The notes below the pieces were generated by a model. The model made no database searches. It had not been told where the DNA came from and saw only the letters and a list, made by a program, of their open reading frames with translations. From positions 1 to 64,000 of the forward strand of contig JAHDBN010000008.1 of NCBI GenBank assembly GCA_020630335.1: a stretch of DNA of 64,000 nucleotides, given 5' to 3'. This document shows positions 17,872 through 26,526 of the stretch, one piece after another. This stretch comes from Bacteriovoracaceae bacterium. Its GTDB lineage: Bacteria > Bdellovibrionota > Bacteriovoracia > Bacteriovoracales > Bacteriovoracaceae. The position numbers and the translations under genes are program-made. Positions within the stretch are counted from its first letter, which is position 1. Each line of letters starts with the position of its first letter.

Positions 17872-18825
17872 TTACTTCCTACATTCATGCCAAATATTTC
17901 CAACTGGCACCGGTATCTCTTCAAGATTCATTGTTAGTCTATAAAATTTATCTCTAACCTTCTCAACTTTATATTTAGAGTTTTCAAGATGCGACTTCAC
18001 CCATTTATCCATATAATTAGGTGAATAAAAATCTACTTGATAAAATTTCTGAATTCCTAATGGTGGTTCTGGAATAGAATAACTCGCATAAAACTCTTCC
18101 CAAGTCGTACTTGTCGTTAACATTTCGAGAGTACTTACTTTATTAAAATTTTCATTCAAGAGATGAGCTTCCTCATTGCTATCAAAGTATAATTTCTTAG
18201 AATGTGGCCCTACTAAAGTATGTGGAATTCTAATGGATTCACTCCAATGGGACAAAATTGATTCATCATTAAAGCCAATTACTTTTAAGATCCCCACGGC
18301 AAAGCCAGAACAACCTGCTCCTTCACAAGCTAGAGGATTATTAGGTAATCCATAGTTAAGATATAATTTTTTCTCTCTAAATTCTTCAAGATATCTTTTT
18401 GCTCTTTCACAAGCTTGATCAGAAATTACAAAATCAATCACACTTAAACGTCCTTTTGTTGCATTGAAGTTTGATTTTTCAATGATCTCTTCTTTATTTT
18501 CTAATCTTCCTCTGAAATTATGCAACAAACTTCCTAGTCCTGATTTATTTTTGAAAGTTAAACGACGTCCTTCTTTTTTATCCAAAGTTGTCATGCCTGC
18601 ATAATCTAAAAACCTTCCGTCATTACAACTTAATTTCAAAGCAACATGGCCTATTGGCCTACTGTTTTTAATGAAGATACTTAAAACTTGATTATTCAAC
18701 GTACTCCATGTTAATGCTCTAGGATTTTGCCAATTGATTTTTTTAGGTGAAGGATGAATCAAGAAACTAATTTTATTGGAAGAAAAAGAAAATATAGGAA
18801 TTAAAATCAATAAAAGCTTCAGCAT
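17872..18825 (-). CDS. exported protein, possible permuted NlpC/P60-type peptidase
   Basis: The 317-residue protein has a signal peptide. Its start at 18825 is set by AAGGA six bases upstream; an in-frame start at 18858 is rejected. A His in RPIGHVALKLSC precedes a Cys in EGAGCSGFAVGILK. This His-then-Cys order is that of circularly permuted papain-like (NlpC/P60, LRAT-like) hydrolases that cut cell-wall peptides or amides. The remaining sequence (FYSPNYMDKWV and others) is unrecognised. A peptidoglycan or lipid amidase in the envelope is a guess; other families are possible. Confidence 0.5.
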   Translation of the reverse strand: MLKLLLILIPIFSFSSNKISFLIHPSPKKINWQNPRALTWSTLNNQVLSIFIKNSRPIGHVALKLSCNDGRFLDYAGMTTLDKKEGRRLTFKNKSGLGSLLHNFRGRLENKEEIIEKSNFNATKGRLSVIDFVISDQACERAKRYLEEFREKKLYLNYGLPNNPLACEGAGCSGFAVGILKVIGFNDESILSHWSESIRIPHTLVGPHSKKLYFDSNEEAHLLNENFNKVSTLEMLTTSTTWEEFYASYSIPEPPLGIQKFYQVDFYSPNYMDKWVKSHLENSKYKVEKVRDKFYRLTMNLEEIPVPVGNIWHECRK

Positions 18826-18989
18826 ATAACATCCTTGTTTTACGTAAGAAAAAAGCAATAAAAGTATTTTAAATAGTTATGACGAAAATGTCTTAGAAGG
18901 GAGTATTTTTCTCATTTATATTTGACAATAATTTTCATAAAAATTGATATCATTTACAAAAGAACCTGGCACTTTTTTATCCGATCAAA

Positions 18990-18995
18990 TAGAAT
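18990..18995 (+). promoter_or_regulatory. -10 element for a leaderless M48 protease mRNA
   Basis: TAGAAT occupies -12 to -7 relative to the ATG at 19002, so transcription should start at the A of the ATG. No Shine-Dalgarno site is present. A -35-like CTGGCA lies 18 bases upstream. A separate TTGACA occurs further upstream, near 18924. Confidence 0.5.
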
Positions 18996-19001
18996 CATCT
19001 C

Positions 19002-19844
19002 ATGGGTTTATTTAGAAGAAGAAATACATTTGGACAACGAGGGGGAATGGGTAGAAGGCCAGGAGGTGGACGCTTAAAAATCATGCTTTTTTTGGGCTTA
19101 ATCTATGCTGGTTATCATGTTCTAAGCTATTACTCTAAAACTGAATACAACGAGATTACAGGAAAAAAACAAAGAATAGGACTTAACCAAGAACAAGAAA
19201 TTGCACTTGGACTTCAAAGTGCTCCTCATATGGCCAAACAACATGGTGGACTACACCCAGATGAAAAAGCTCAAGCTTATGTAGATAGAGTTGGGAAAAA
19301 ATTAGTTGATAATTCTATTGCAGCAAGTTCTGGTTATAAATTTGATTTTCATCTTTTAGCAGATCCTCAAACGGTTAATGCTTTTGCTCTTCCAGGTGGA
19401 CAAGTTTTTATTACTCAAGCATTGTTTTCAAAATTAGAAAATGAAGATCAATTAGCAGGAGTTTTAGGCCATGAAATCGGACATGTATTAGCTCGTCATG
19501 GAGCTCAAAGAGTTGCTAAGGATCAACTTACCAAAGGTTTAACTAATGCTGCTGTTTTAGTTACTGGAGATTATAGTGGAGGCCAACTTGCGGCCATGAT
19601 CGGATCAGTAGTTGGAATGAAATATGGAAGAGGCCAAGAGCTAGAATCTGATGATTTAGGTATTAGATTAATGATGAAATCTAATTATGATCCAGAGCAA
19701 ATGGTTGGAGTGATGAAGATTTTAAAAGCTGCAAGTGGTGGGGGTAGAAAACAACCTGAATTTTTTAGCACTCACCCTAATCCTGAAAATAGAGTAGGAA
19801 AAATTCAAGAATCAATCAAAAAATATAGGTCTCAGGGTTTATGA
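19002..19844 (+). CDS. M48-family zinc metalloprotease
   Basis: The 280-residue protein starts with a Gly/Arg-rich segment (1-25) and one membrane span (about 28-42). A peptidase M48 domain follows with zinc motif HEIGH in LGHEIGHVLARHGAQRVAK and the third-ligand helix QELESDDLGIRLM, where Glu is the metal ligand. PEFFSTHPNPENRV near the end is also typical of the LoiP/Oma1-like branch. It is predicted to be membrane-anchored with the protease in the periplasm and to act in envelope quality control. It overlaps the DUF423 gene by 4 bp (ATGA). Confidence 0.88.
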   Translation: MGLFRRRNTFGQRGGMGRRPGGGRLKIMLFLGLIYAGYHVLSYYSKTEYNEITGKKQRIGLNQEQEIALGLQSAPHMAKQHGGLHPDEKAQAYVDRVGKKLVDNSIAASSGYKFDFHLLADPQTVNAFALPGGQVFITQALFSKLENEDQLAGVLGHEIGHVLARHGAQRVAKDQLTKGLTNAAVLVTGDYSGGQLAAMIGSVVGMKYGRGQELESDDLGIRLMMKSNYDPEQMVGVMKILKAASGGGRKQPEFFSTHPNPENRVGKIQESIKKYRSQGL

Positions 19845-20215
19845 GAAAATACTCACTGCCTGGATTTTTATTATTTTTTGCAGTCATGCTTGGTGCTTTC
19901 GGAGCACATGGCTTAGAAGGTAAAGTCTCAGAAAAAGCATTAGCTACTTATAAAACGGGGAACCTTTATCACTTCTTTCACTCTTTTGGAATTATGTTCT
20001 TAATCATCATTTCTGAAATAAAAAAAATAAACTTAAAATTAGAATGTCGTTTAATGTTATTAGGGATACTGATCTTTAGTGGATGCTGTTATCTCTATTC
20101 TCTTACTAGTATTAAATTTTTTGCAATGTTAGTACCAATTGGAGGAGTCTCCTTTCTTATAGCTTGGCTACTTTTTTCTCTGAAGTGCTTAAAACAAAAA
20201 CATGGCTTGTCCTGA
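19841..20215 (+). CDS. DUF423 family membrane protein (YgdD-like)
   Basis: The 124-residue protein has four predicted membrane spans. The start signature LGAFGAHGLEGKVSEKALATYKTG and the following YHFFHSFGIMF are typical of DUF423. Function of the family is unknown. It is translationally coupled to the M48 protease by an ATGA overlap. Its last codons (from 20157) fall in a 38-bp direct repeat whose second copy lies at 20657-20694. That copy also reads in the DUF423 frame as AWLLFSLKCLKEK followed by a stop, against CLKQKHGLS here. The present C-terminus was probably supplied by an insertion. Confidence 0.88.
   Translation: MRKYSLPGFLLFFAVMLGAFGAHGLEGKVSEKALATYKTGNLYHFFHSFGIMFLIIISEIKKINLKLECRLMLLGILIFSGCCYLYSLTSIKFFAMLVPIGGVSFLIAWLLFSLKCLKQKHGLS
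20157..20194 (+). repeat. direct repeat, copy 1 (3' end of the DUF423 gene)
   Basis: 38 bp starting ttatagcttggctac and ending gcttaaaa. 37 of 38 bases match 20657-20694, including an unbroken run of 32. The copies are exactly 500 bp apart and flank one small exported-protein gene. Confidence 0.9.
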
Positions 20216-20279
20216 ACAGGCTTTACGAATTGTAGATCTAGTGCTATTTTTCACGCTATAAATACAAGGAGATTTGTTA

Positions 20280-20651
20280 ATGAATAATATATTACTTAAA
20301 AGCTTAGTATTTTTTTCTCTACTCTCAGCAACCTTAGGATTTTCTAAAAACTGTAGCAATCAATTAAATAAGCAAATCACTTATTGGTATAATGATGGCT
20401 TTACTTCAATTCAAAGTTTAATCGGTCCTATTTATTTTAATGAGGGTGATATTGTAAATGGAAATCCAATAATTCGATCAATGCTAGGCTTTGCAGTTAA
20501 TTTCTCTTATAAAGAAACAGAAGATGGGAAGATATTCTATAAAAACATTTTTATCACTGCTGAATGTCTTCATACTGAACCTGAGACACTACTTGATAAA
20601 AACAATGATGGTATTTTTGATTTAAGAGACACTAATACTCTTGGCATGTAG
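20280..20651 (+). CDS. small exported protein between direct repeats
   Basis: The 123-residue protein has a signal peptide (about 1-20, ending LGFSKN). The start at 20280 is set by AAGGAG 8 bases upstream. The C-terminus has an EF-hand or dockerin-like acidic loop, DKNNDGIFDLRDTN, which may bind calcium. No family is recognised. The gene and its leader occupy the whole segment between two 38-bp direct repeats, which suggests it arrived as a unit between the DUF423 gene and the convergent transglycosylase gene. Confidence 0.7.
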   Translation: MNNILLKSLVFFSLLSATLGFSKNCSNQLNKQITYWYNDGFTSIQSLIGPIYFNEGDIVNGNPIIRSMLGFAVNFSYKETEDGKIFYKNIFITAECLHTEPETLLDKNNDGIFDLRDTNTLGM

Positions 20652-20656
20652 CTCTT

Positions 20657-20694
20657 TTATAGCTTGGCTACTTTTTTCTCTGAAGTGCCTAAAA
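20657..20694 (+). repeat. direct repeat, copy 2 (3' end of the transglycosylase gene)
   Basis: Begins exactly at the stop codon of the leftward transglycosylase gene and differs from copy 1 at one base. In the plus direction it still encodes the DUF423 C-terminus and reaches a TAA at 20699-20701, as expected for a displaced original gene end. Confidence 0.9.
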
Positions 20695-21829
20695 GAGAAG
20701 TAAAAAAGCCTTTTACCTTATCCCATATAGAGTTTGCTTTCTCCTGCACTTTAGGTTGTTCATAAAGAGCAGCTGGAATATAGATTTTTGTATTACTAGG
20801 AAGAGCAAGCTTATTTTTATACACTTTTCTTTTAATAAAAGGATTATAGTCTTTAAATTTTTCTAAAGTTAATTGTTGCTCTTCTAAGATTTCATTAATC
20901 TTCATTTTTCTATCTAATCTCACCTCTAACATTTCTTTTGGATCTTCTACTACTAACTCAGGAAAATATTCATAGTAATTATCTGCAACTTCCACTGCTG
21001 CCATAAATGAACCATAGAAATTTTTCGAGGCAAACCTAAAACTTTTAGATTTATATCTAGTAACGATTTTATCCCACTTAGTAGAGCCAACTCTTTTAGC
21101 TGCTCTTCTCACTCCTGATGGCCCATGATTATAAGCTGTAATTGCCATTGGCCATGTAGGAAGAATGAGTTTATTTTCTTTAAAGTGTCTGGCTGCTGCA
21201 TCAGTTGCTGCTAGAACATCTAATCTTTCATCAATATGATCTGTAATTTTTAACTTAAATAATTTCGCTGATCTTCTCATAAATTGCCAAATTCCTGCTG
21301 CACCAACCGAAGAATAAGCTTTGTAATTATAAGAACTTTCAACATGAGCTAAATAAGCAAGCTCTTCAGGCAGTTCATAACTTAAAAAAATCTCTTTTAC
21401 TCTATCAATATATTTATGAGATCTAGCAACACCTTTAGCAAACTTTTCTCTCATCCCCTGCTGGTATCGTAGTCCCTTTGCTCTTTTAGAGAAATTTCTA
21501 TACTCCTTAGGGATTTGATTATAGATTTTTCTTTCTCTAGCACTAAGTCTCTTCCCTCTTTTTCTAGCTATACTCTTAAGACTAGCTCTTAGTTTTTTGA
21601 TTTCTTTTCTAACTTTATTTATTCTACTTCTATGAGAATATCCTTCATGATCAATTGTTTTATAAATAATTGAAGGTTCATTTTTATCATGAATAACTGT
21701 TTCGCTAATTGAAACTTCTGTATACATCTTTTTCCAAAACTCTTTTTGCCTCTCCATATAGGGACTTTCAGGTGTGAAAAAGTTAGAAAAAGAAAGTGAA
21801 CTGATAAATACAAATAATAAAATTTTCAT
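20657..21829 (-). CDS. membrane-bound lytic transglycosylase, MltD-like
   Basis: The 390-residue protein has a signal peptide. An SLT-type lysozyme domain spans about 130-290: catalytic Glu164 in LAYLAHVESSYNYKAYSSVG, then AAGIWQFM and ITAYNHGPSGV. A C-terminal LysM-like segment follows (MKINEILEEQQLTLEKFKDYNPF ... TKIYIPA). It cleaves peptidoglycan glycan strands in the periplasm. I chose the ATG at 21829: TATATT lies 10-15 bases upstream with no ribosome site, while an upstream GTG (21850) would overlap it. Its last codons lie in a direct repeat. Confidence 0.85.
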   Translation of the reverse strand: MKILLFVFISSLSFSNFFTPESPYMERQKEFWKKMYTEVSISETVIHDKNEPSIIYKTIDHEGYSHRSRINKVRKEIKKLRASLKSIARKRGKRLSARERKIYNQIPKEYRNFSKRAKGLRYQQGMREKFAKGVARSHKYIDRVKEIFLSYELPEELAYLAHVESSYNYKAYSSVGAAGIWQFMRRSAKLFKLKITDHIDERLDVLAATDAAARHFKENKLILPTWPMAITAYNHGPSGVRRAAKRVGSTKWDKIVTRYKSKSFRFASKNFYGSFMAAVEVADNYYEYFPELVVEDPKEMLEVRLDRKMKINEILEEQQLTLEKFKDYNPFIKRKVYKNKLALPSNTKIYIPAALYEQPKVQEKANSIWDKVKGFFTSLLGTSEKKVAKL

Positions 21830-21888
21830 AGCGCAGAGAATATAGCGCACTTCGTCATAAAAGCAATATTCATTGTAATATCTACAAG

Positions 21889-22758
21889 CTAAATCTTAGG
21901 TTTATTAATGATTTCAATAGTTTGCACTGGAAATGGAATTTCTACAGCATGAGTTTTAAAAGCATTTTTAATAGAACATATCGCTTCATCATAGGCCCTG
22001 AAATATCCTTTATTTCCTGGATACTTTACCCAAACTTGAGCATTCAAATTAACAGAATAATCATCAAACTTATTATAATAAACCTCTACAGGCTCAGATT
22101 GAATTCTTCCAAAAAGATTTTCTAACGCTCCTTTAATCACATCCTTTACTTGATCAAGATCTGAGTTATAAGAAATCCCAACTTCAAGATCTATTCTTCT
22201 TCTTGGAGTTGAAGTGTAATTAATCATTGTATTAGAAAACATCATTTTATTTGGAACAATGATTTCAAGTCCTTGATAAGTTTCAATACTTGTTGTTCTT
22301 AACGATATTTCTCTAACTACACCTAGGTGCTTATCTATTTCAATAATATCACCTATTCTATAAGGACGCTCAAAAGCTATCATGGTTCCGGCCATAAAGT
22401 TTGAAGCAATTTCTTGAAAGGCAAAACCTAGTGCTAAACCAATAACACCTGCACCTGCTAGTAAAGAAGTAACAGCTTTATCAAGTCTTAATATTTCAAG
22501 AGCTGAAAAAAGCCCAATTCCAACGATAAAACAAAAAATTGTAGTGCTAATAATTGAACTGACAGTTTGGTTATTGCCTGAAAAGCGATTTGCAATATTT
22601 CGATAAGAGCTTCTTACTAATTTACCTAGATAATAAAAGGCAAAAAATACTACAGCTGCCGCAACAAGATTTGGGAGCATATTAACACAGGCATCCATCC
22701 ATCGTTCTAATTTCCTTAAAATAAGCTCTAAATAGCGCTGTGCTCCTCTTAATTGCAT
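21889..22758 (-). CDS. small-conductance mechanosensitive channel, MscS family
   Basis: The 289-residue protein has three membrane spans. The pore-lining third helix and hinge are clear: LLAGAGVIGLALGFAFQEIASNFMAG, then the beta domain AFERPYRIGDIIEI. The C-terminal alpha/beta cytoplasmic cage (about 200-285) is present, ending EIPFPVQTIEI. It is a homoheptameric osmotic safety valve in the inner membrane. TATGAT sits at -12 to -7 of the ATG with no good ribosome site, so the transcript may be leaderless. Divergent from the TauE gene. Confidence 0.93.
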   Translation of the reverse strand: MQLRGAQRYLELILRKLERWMDACVNMLPNLVAAAVVFFAFYYLGKLVRSSYRNIANRFSGNNQTVSSIISTTIFCFIVGIGLFSALEILRLDKAVTSLLAGAGVIGLALGFAFQEIASNFMAGTMIAFERPYRIGDIIEIDKHLGVVREISLRTTSIETYQGLEIIVPNKMMFSNTMINYTSTPRRRIDLEVGISYNSDLDQVKDVIKGALENLFGRIQSEPVEVYYNKFDDYSVNLNAQVWVKYPGNKGYFRAYDEAICSIKNAFKTHAVEIPFPVQTIEIINKPKI

Positions 22759-22764
22759 ACTCTC

Positions 22765-22770
22765 ATCATA
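22765..22770 (-). promoter_or_regulatory. -10 element for a leaderless mscS mRNA
   Basis: On the minus strand TATGAT occupies -12 to -7 before the ATG at 22758, which predicts transcription starting at the start codon. No clear -35 box at the standard distance was found. Confidence 0.35.
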
Positions 22771-22847
22771 ACAAAGGAAGAAAATAATATTTTCAAGAGG
22801 TAAATTTACCTTGCTCTATTAACACAATTAAAATAATTTTATTGATT

Positions 22848-23570
22848 ATGACTATCACCCATCTCCTATTCTTACTGCCCTCTTTATTAACAGGATTTAT
22901 TTCATCAGTCTCAGGCATGGGGGGCGGAGCTATTCTTTTAGGAATTCTCACTGCATTTTTTCCTATAAGAACACTTGTCCCAATTCATGGCATTGTTCAG
23001 TTAAGTGCTAATCTTTCGAGATCATGGATTTTAAGAAAGTTTATAAAAAAGAAAATGACTCTCTATTTTCTTTTAGGTGCTCCAATTGGTGCGTACTTAG
23101 GGACATTACTTTTAAAACAAGATATTTCAGAAAAAACTTTAAAACTACTCATTGCAGGCCTTATTATTTTTGTTGTTTTTAAACCCAAAAAGATGCCTCA
23201 GTTTAAATTAAGAGAATGGCAATTTTCTATCCTGGGATTAATGGCATCAACACTTGGAATACTTATTGGATCAGTTGGTCCATTTCTTGCTCCATTTTTT
23301 TTACGAGATGATATTAACAAAGAAGAACTTGTTGCTACAAAATCTTGTTTTCAAATGATTGTTCACCTAATAAAGATTCCTTCTTTTCTTGCCTTAGGTT
23401 TTAATTATTTCACTTATGGATATGAAACTCTTTTTTTAGTCTTTGGAGCTTTAATAGGAAATTGGATTGGGATTGCGGTCTTAAAAAAGATTAATAAAAC
23501 TGTCTTTACTTATATTTTCAAAATTAGTCTTCTAGCTGCGGCTGCTCGACTTGTTTATTCTTGCTTTTAG
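22848..23570 (+). CDS. TauE/SafE-family anion exporter
   Basis: The 240-residue protein has about eight membrane spans. Each half starts with a similar Gly-rich helix: LTGFISSVSGMGGGAILLGIL and LASTLGILIGSVGPFLAPFF. That internal repeat is the signature of the TauE/SafE (DUF81) family, which exports sulfite or sulfonate-type anions. An upstream in-frame TTG (22842) is possible, but the ATG at 22848 is preferred. No ribosome site is visible. A hairpin follows the stop but is better oriented for the gene on the other strand. Confidence 0.82.
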   Translation: MTITHLLFLLPSLLTGFISSVSGMGGGAILLGILTAFFPIRTLVPIHGIVQLSANLSRSWILRKFIKKKMTLYFLLGAPIGAYLGTLLLKQDISEKTLKLLIAGLIIFVVFKPKKMPQFKLREWQFSILGLMASTLGILIGSVGPFLAPFFLRDDINKEELVATKSCFQMIVHLIKIPSFLALGFNYFTYGYETLFLVFGALIGNWIGIAVLKKINKTVFTYIFKISLLAAAARLVYSCF

Positions 23571-23572
23571 TA

Positions 23573-23598
23573 TAAAAAAAGGGAGCCCTAAAGCCCCC
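23573..23598 (-). terminator. terminator of the OmpA-family gene
   Basis: On the minus strand GGGGGC (23598-23593) pairs with GCTCCC (23586-23581) with one G-U pair and a 6-base loop, followed by seven Ts (23580-23574). It lies 31 bp after the stop of the OmpA-family gene. A convergent gene ends just beyond it. Confidence 0.7.
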
Positions 23599-23629
23599 TC
23601 TTCTTAATATTTAGTTTTTAACTACTTTA

Positions 23630-25531
23630 TTAGTAATTATAAATTCTAAATTCTACTCTTCTGTTTTGCCAATGCTCTGGCTCTTCATTTAAGTAGTCAT
23701 CTCCGTAAGAAACTGTTTCAAGAAGACTTGGATTAACACCTCTTTGGATTAGGTATTGCTTAACATTTCCAGATCTACCAACAGATAATCTATTGTTATT
23801 ACTTTTGGGCCCAACTTTAGAAGCATAACCTTCAATGATAACTCTAGAAACACTTCCTTCGTTTTCAATTAAGTACTGAGCAACTTCATTAAGCTTCGCT
23901 TCTTGAGCTGAAACATTAACAGTGCTATCTACAATATTTGTTCTGTTATTGTTGAAGTAAACTCTCTCAGCTCTAAATAAAGTACCTAAGCTAGATTCTT
24001 GAGATCTATCAGAGATAATTTCAGGAACTGGTGCCGGAGCAGGAGCTGCAACTGGTGCTGGAGCAATAGCTCTAATGATCCACATTTCATTATCAAACTT
24101 CTCTCCGTTAATGAAACCATCAACATTAAACTCGTACTCACCTTCATAACCTGAAGGAACTGTCCAAGAAGCCATACCTGTTGTTGTATCAAATTGAAAT
24201 CCTGGTAAAGACGTACAAGGCATTCCACTCACTACAGCATCATCAATAACTTTATCATAAGTACAAACATAATTAATCGCATCACCATTAGTAGAAGCAT
24301 CCATTCCTGAGTTTAACTCATTAATATCAATCATAGAGATTGACTGACCAACAGTAACAGTTTGATCTGAAATTGAAATTAACTCAGCTCTAAGTGGTGC
24401 TGGCGGAAGTGGCTCAACAACTGGTTCTGGTTCTTCTTCAATAATTTTAACTTTCTCAACTCTCTCTCTTGGCCCTGGATGAATCTTTAGACCAGCAAAA
24501 AGTGTAATATTCCCAAGATCAACTTCGTTGAATCCAGCAACACCAGCACCAGCGTAAATATCAAAGTTTTTGTGAGCTTTGTATTTACCAGTTAGATAAA
24601 TATCCATTGAGTTCTGATCGATCTTTTCTGTATTTGCTGCATTTGTAGGAATAGAGTCTGTTCCAATTGTGTGCCTATAATCAAGCTCTAGGTTTGCATT
24701 GAACTTTTTAGTGATCCTATAAGATAAACCACCTTGAACTTTAATTAATTTATCATAATCGATTACATCTAATTCTGATTCAGAACCATGAGAATAACCA
24801 GCACCTAATTGCATACCAAGTCTTTTCCAAACTTTTTCAAAAACACCCATAATGTTAAATCTAATTTTATGAGAAGTGTTGAAGGCTTCAGACTTACCAG
24901 TAGGTAAATCAATAGCTGGTAAAAGAGCAAATGCCATTCTTCTTTTAGCATTTCTATAAAATCTCCACTTTGCTCTTAAACGTACATCACCGATAGATCC
25001 AACGTCACCATTACCATTTTGAATATTATAAAATGGGTTTTCATTTCCATTACACCGAGAACCACCAAATGTATTTGTACCACCTGTTACTGTTGATCCA
25101 TCGCTAAATGGCCCAGCAGAACCAGCAGAACAATCAATACCAACCTGTGCTCTGGCAATGGCATCATTATTACCGCCATTCAAAGCCGCAGTCTCATCAC
25201 TCATTGATTGCTTCACATAACTTATATCAGCACCAATTGCTAAATATCTCTTTAAATAATAACTAGCACCTAATGTACCAATCAAATGGTTATCAACAAC
25301 AACACCAACTTTGTCTCCAGAGTTAACATCTTTGGCAATAACAAGAGGTTGCTTAACGTAAGCACCACTTAAATGAACTACCCATCTTCCTGGATGTTTT
25401 AAAAGTAACGAGTCTTCGATGACTGCATACTTGTAAGCATCAGAAAAATAATAATTCTGAAGATTAATGGCCCACGTATTTGCGGACATGAAAAATGCTA
25501 CAGCGAGCATTAAGAAATTTTTCTTTCTCAC
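23630..25531 (-). CDS. outer-membrane beta-barrel protein with C-terminal OmpA domain
   Basis: The 633-residue protein has a signal peptide (about 1-21). An N-terminal transmembrane barrel follows (about 22-365, many alternating strands). Then come a Pro-rich hinge (PEPVVEPLPPAP), an Ig/cadherin-like section (about 385-490), a second Pro/Ala linker (PAPVAAPAPAPVPE) and a peptidoglycan-binding OmpA domain (about 515-633). The OmpA domain has GYASKVGPKSNNNRLSVGRSGNVKQYL and NRRVEFRI. It should tie the outer membrane to the cell wall. It starts with GTG behind a good AAGGAAGG ribosome site. It is monocistronic with a strong terminator, so probably abundant. Confidence 0.9.
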   Translation of the reverse strand: MRKKNFLMLAVAFFMSANTWAINLQNYYFSDAYKYAVIEDSLLLKHPGRWVVHLSGAYVKQPLVIAKDVNSGDKVGVVVDNHLIGTLGASYYLKRYLAIGADISYVKQSMSDETAALNGGNNDAIARAQVGIDCSAGSAGPFSDGSTVTGGTNTFGGSRCNGNENPFYNIQNGNGDVGSIGDVRLRAKWRFYRNAKRRMAFALLPAIDLPTGKSEAFNTSHKIRFNIMGVFEKVWKRLGMQLGAGYSHGSESELDVIDYDKLIKVQGGLSYRITKKFNANLELDYRHTIGTDSIPTNAANTEKIDQNSMDIYLTGKYKAHKNFDIYAGAGVAGFNEVDLGNITLFAGLKIHPGPRERVEKVKIIEEEPEPVVEPLPPAPLRAELISISDQTVTVGQSISMIDINELNSGMDASTNGDAINYVCTYDKVIDDAVVSGMPCTSLPGFQFDTTTGMASWTVPSGYEGEYEFNVDGFINGEKFDNEMWIIRAIAPAPVAAPAPAPVPEIISDRSQESSLGTLFRAERVYFNNNRTNIVDSTVNVSAQEAKLNEVAQYLIENEGSVSRVIIEGYASKVGPKSNNNRLSVGRSGNVKQYLIQRGVNPSLLETVSYGDDYLNEEPEHWQNRRVEFRIYNY

Positions 25532-25667
25532 GATTCCTTCCTTTTCCTAAAACGTTTAGAATATTTAAAACTAACTATTAAAATGATCTAGAATATTCAT
25601 AGATGCGTCAACTCTTTGTAAAAAGGTTCTTACAAAACTTACTAAATTTATTTAAAGATGAGAGAAA

Positions 25668-26123
25668 TTAGAGTTTCTTTTCCCACTGAAGAACTTCACC
25701 GTTCTTACGGGTGTCAACCTTGTCGTAGCCATAAGACTCATTTAGTCCGATATTCCTAAAATTATCAACAGCACAGAAGTGCACGATATTAGAAAACTTA
25801 TCTTCTCTGGCTTTTTGCTCAAAGAATTCTTTTATTTTATGAGATACACCTAGTCCTTTGTGACTCATCTTAACTGCCGTATTTTTTGTTAACAAGGCCT
25901 TGCCATCTTTTTTCATAAATAAAGCCGCTATAATCTCTTTTTCAGCTTTAAAAGTTACAGAATATATATCCCAGCCCTCAGTTTGTTCTTGTTTTAGGTT
26001 TTTTAGTGACCATTCAAAATCACCGGCTTCAGCAAAGACATCAGCATCATAATCATAAACATCTTTTAAATCATCTTCCGTTTCACATTTTTTGAAAACT
26101 AACTTTGGATCTTTTTTACTCAT
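25668..26123 (-). CDS. GNAT-family acetyltransferase
   Basis: The 151-residue protein has the GNAT layout: strands VTFKAEKEIIAALFMKK, the acetyl-CoA loop motif HKGLGVSHKIKEFF (motif A, about residues 89-102), and a motif B-like segment FCAVDNFRNIGLNESYGY. The substrate is unknown. It follows the small cytochrome c gene by 11 bp and may share its transcript, but no functional link is evident. Confidence 0.75.
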   Translation of the reverse strand: MSKKDPKLVFKKCETEDDLKDVYDYDADVFAEAGDFEWSLKNLKQEQTEGWDIYSVTFKAEKEIIAALFMKKDGKALLTKNTAVKMSHKGLGVSHKIKEFFEQKAREDKFSNIVHFCAVDNFRNIGLNESYGYDKVDTRKNGEVLQWEKKL

Positions 26124-26134
26124 AATAATTCTTC

Positions 26135-26443
26135 TTATTTTTTCTTAGGCATACTAGCAATATATGCACTTAAATTAGAAATATCTTCATCACTTAAATT
26201 CTTCACATAAGGCATCATTTTCTTTGTATTATTATTTGCTCTCGTGCCATTTTTTATATTATAAATTTGTTCTTTCAAATACCATTCAAACTGCCCAGCA
26301 ATCATTGGAGCTTTCTGAGATTTTTTTCCTAGCCCATCATTGCCATGACAAGCGGTACATTTTTTATATAGCTTCTCTCCCCTGGCTAAATCTTGAGCTG
26401 ATAGCATAAAAGAAAAACAAAAAATAACTGAAAGTAACTTCAC
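26135..26443 (-). CDS. small periplasmic class I cytochrome c
   Basis: The 102-residue protein has a signal peptide (about 1-18). It has one heme site, CTACHG in KLYKKCTACHGNDG, and a distal Met in KKMMPYVKNLSDEDISNLSAYIASM, the class I cytochrome c pattern. It is a soluble periplasmic electron carrier. The GTG at 26443 is placed 6 bases after AGGAG and is better than the TTG just before it. Its maturation would use the CcsB/CcsA pair encoded at 29080-32141. Confidence 0.88.
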   Translation of the reverse strand: MKLLSVIFCFSFMLSAQDLARGEKLYKKCTACHGNDGLGKKSQKAPMIAGQFEWYLKEQIYNIKNGTRANNNTKKMMPYVKNLSDEDISNLSAYIASMPKKK

Positions 26444-26526
26444 CAAACTCTCCTAAACAATGATCTTTTACATAAACTGTATTGAAAATTCTTAATTTTT
26501 GCAATGATTTCTGTTAAAGATTGTCT

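Noticed and set aside
20157-20694. Insertion sequence or transposon bounded by target duplications
   Set aside because: There is no transposase, no terminal inverted repeats, and the repeats are far longer than ordinary target duplications. An attachment-site-like duplication fits better.
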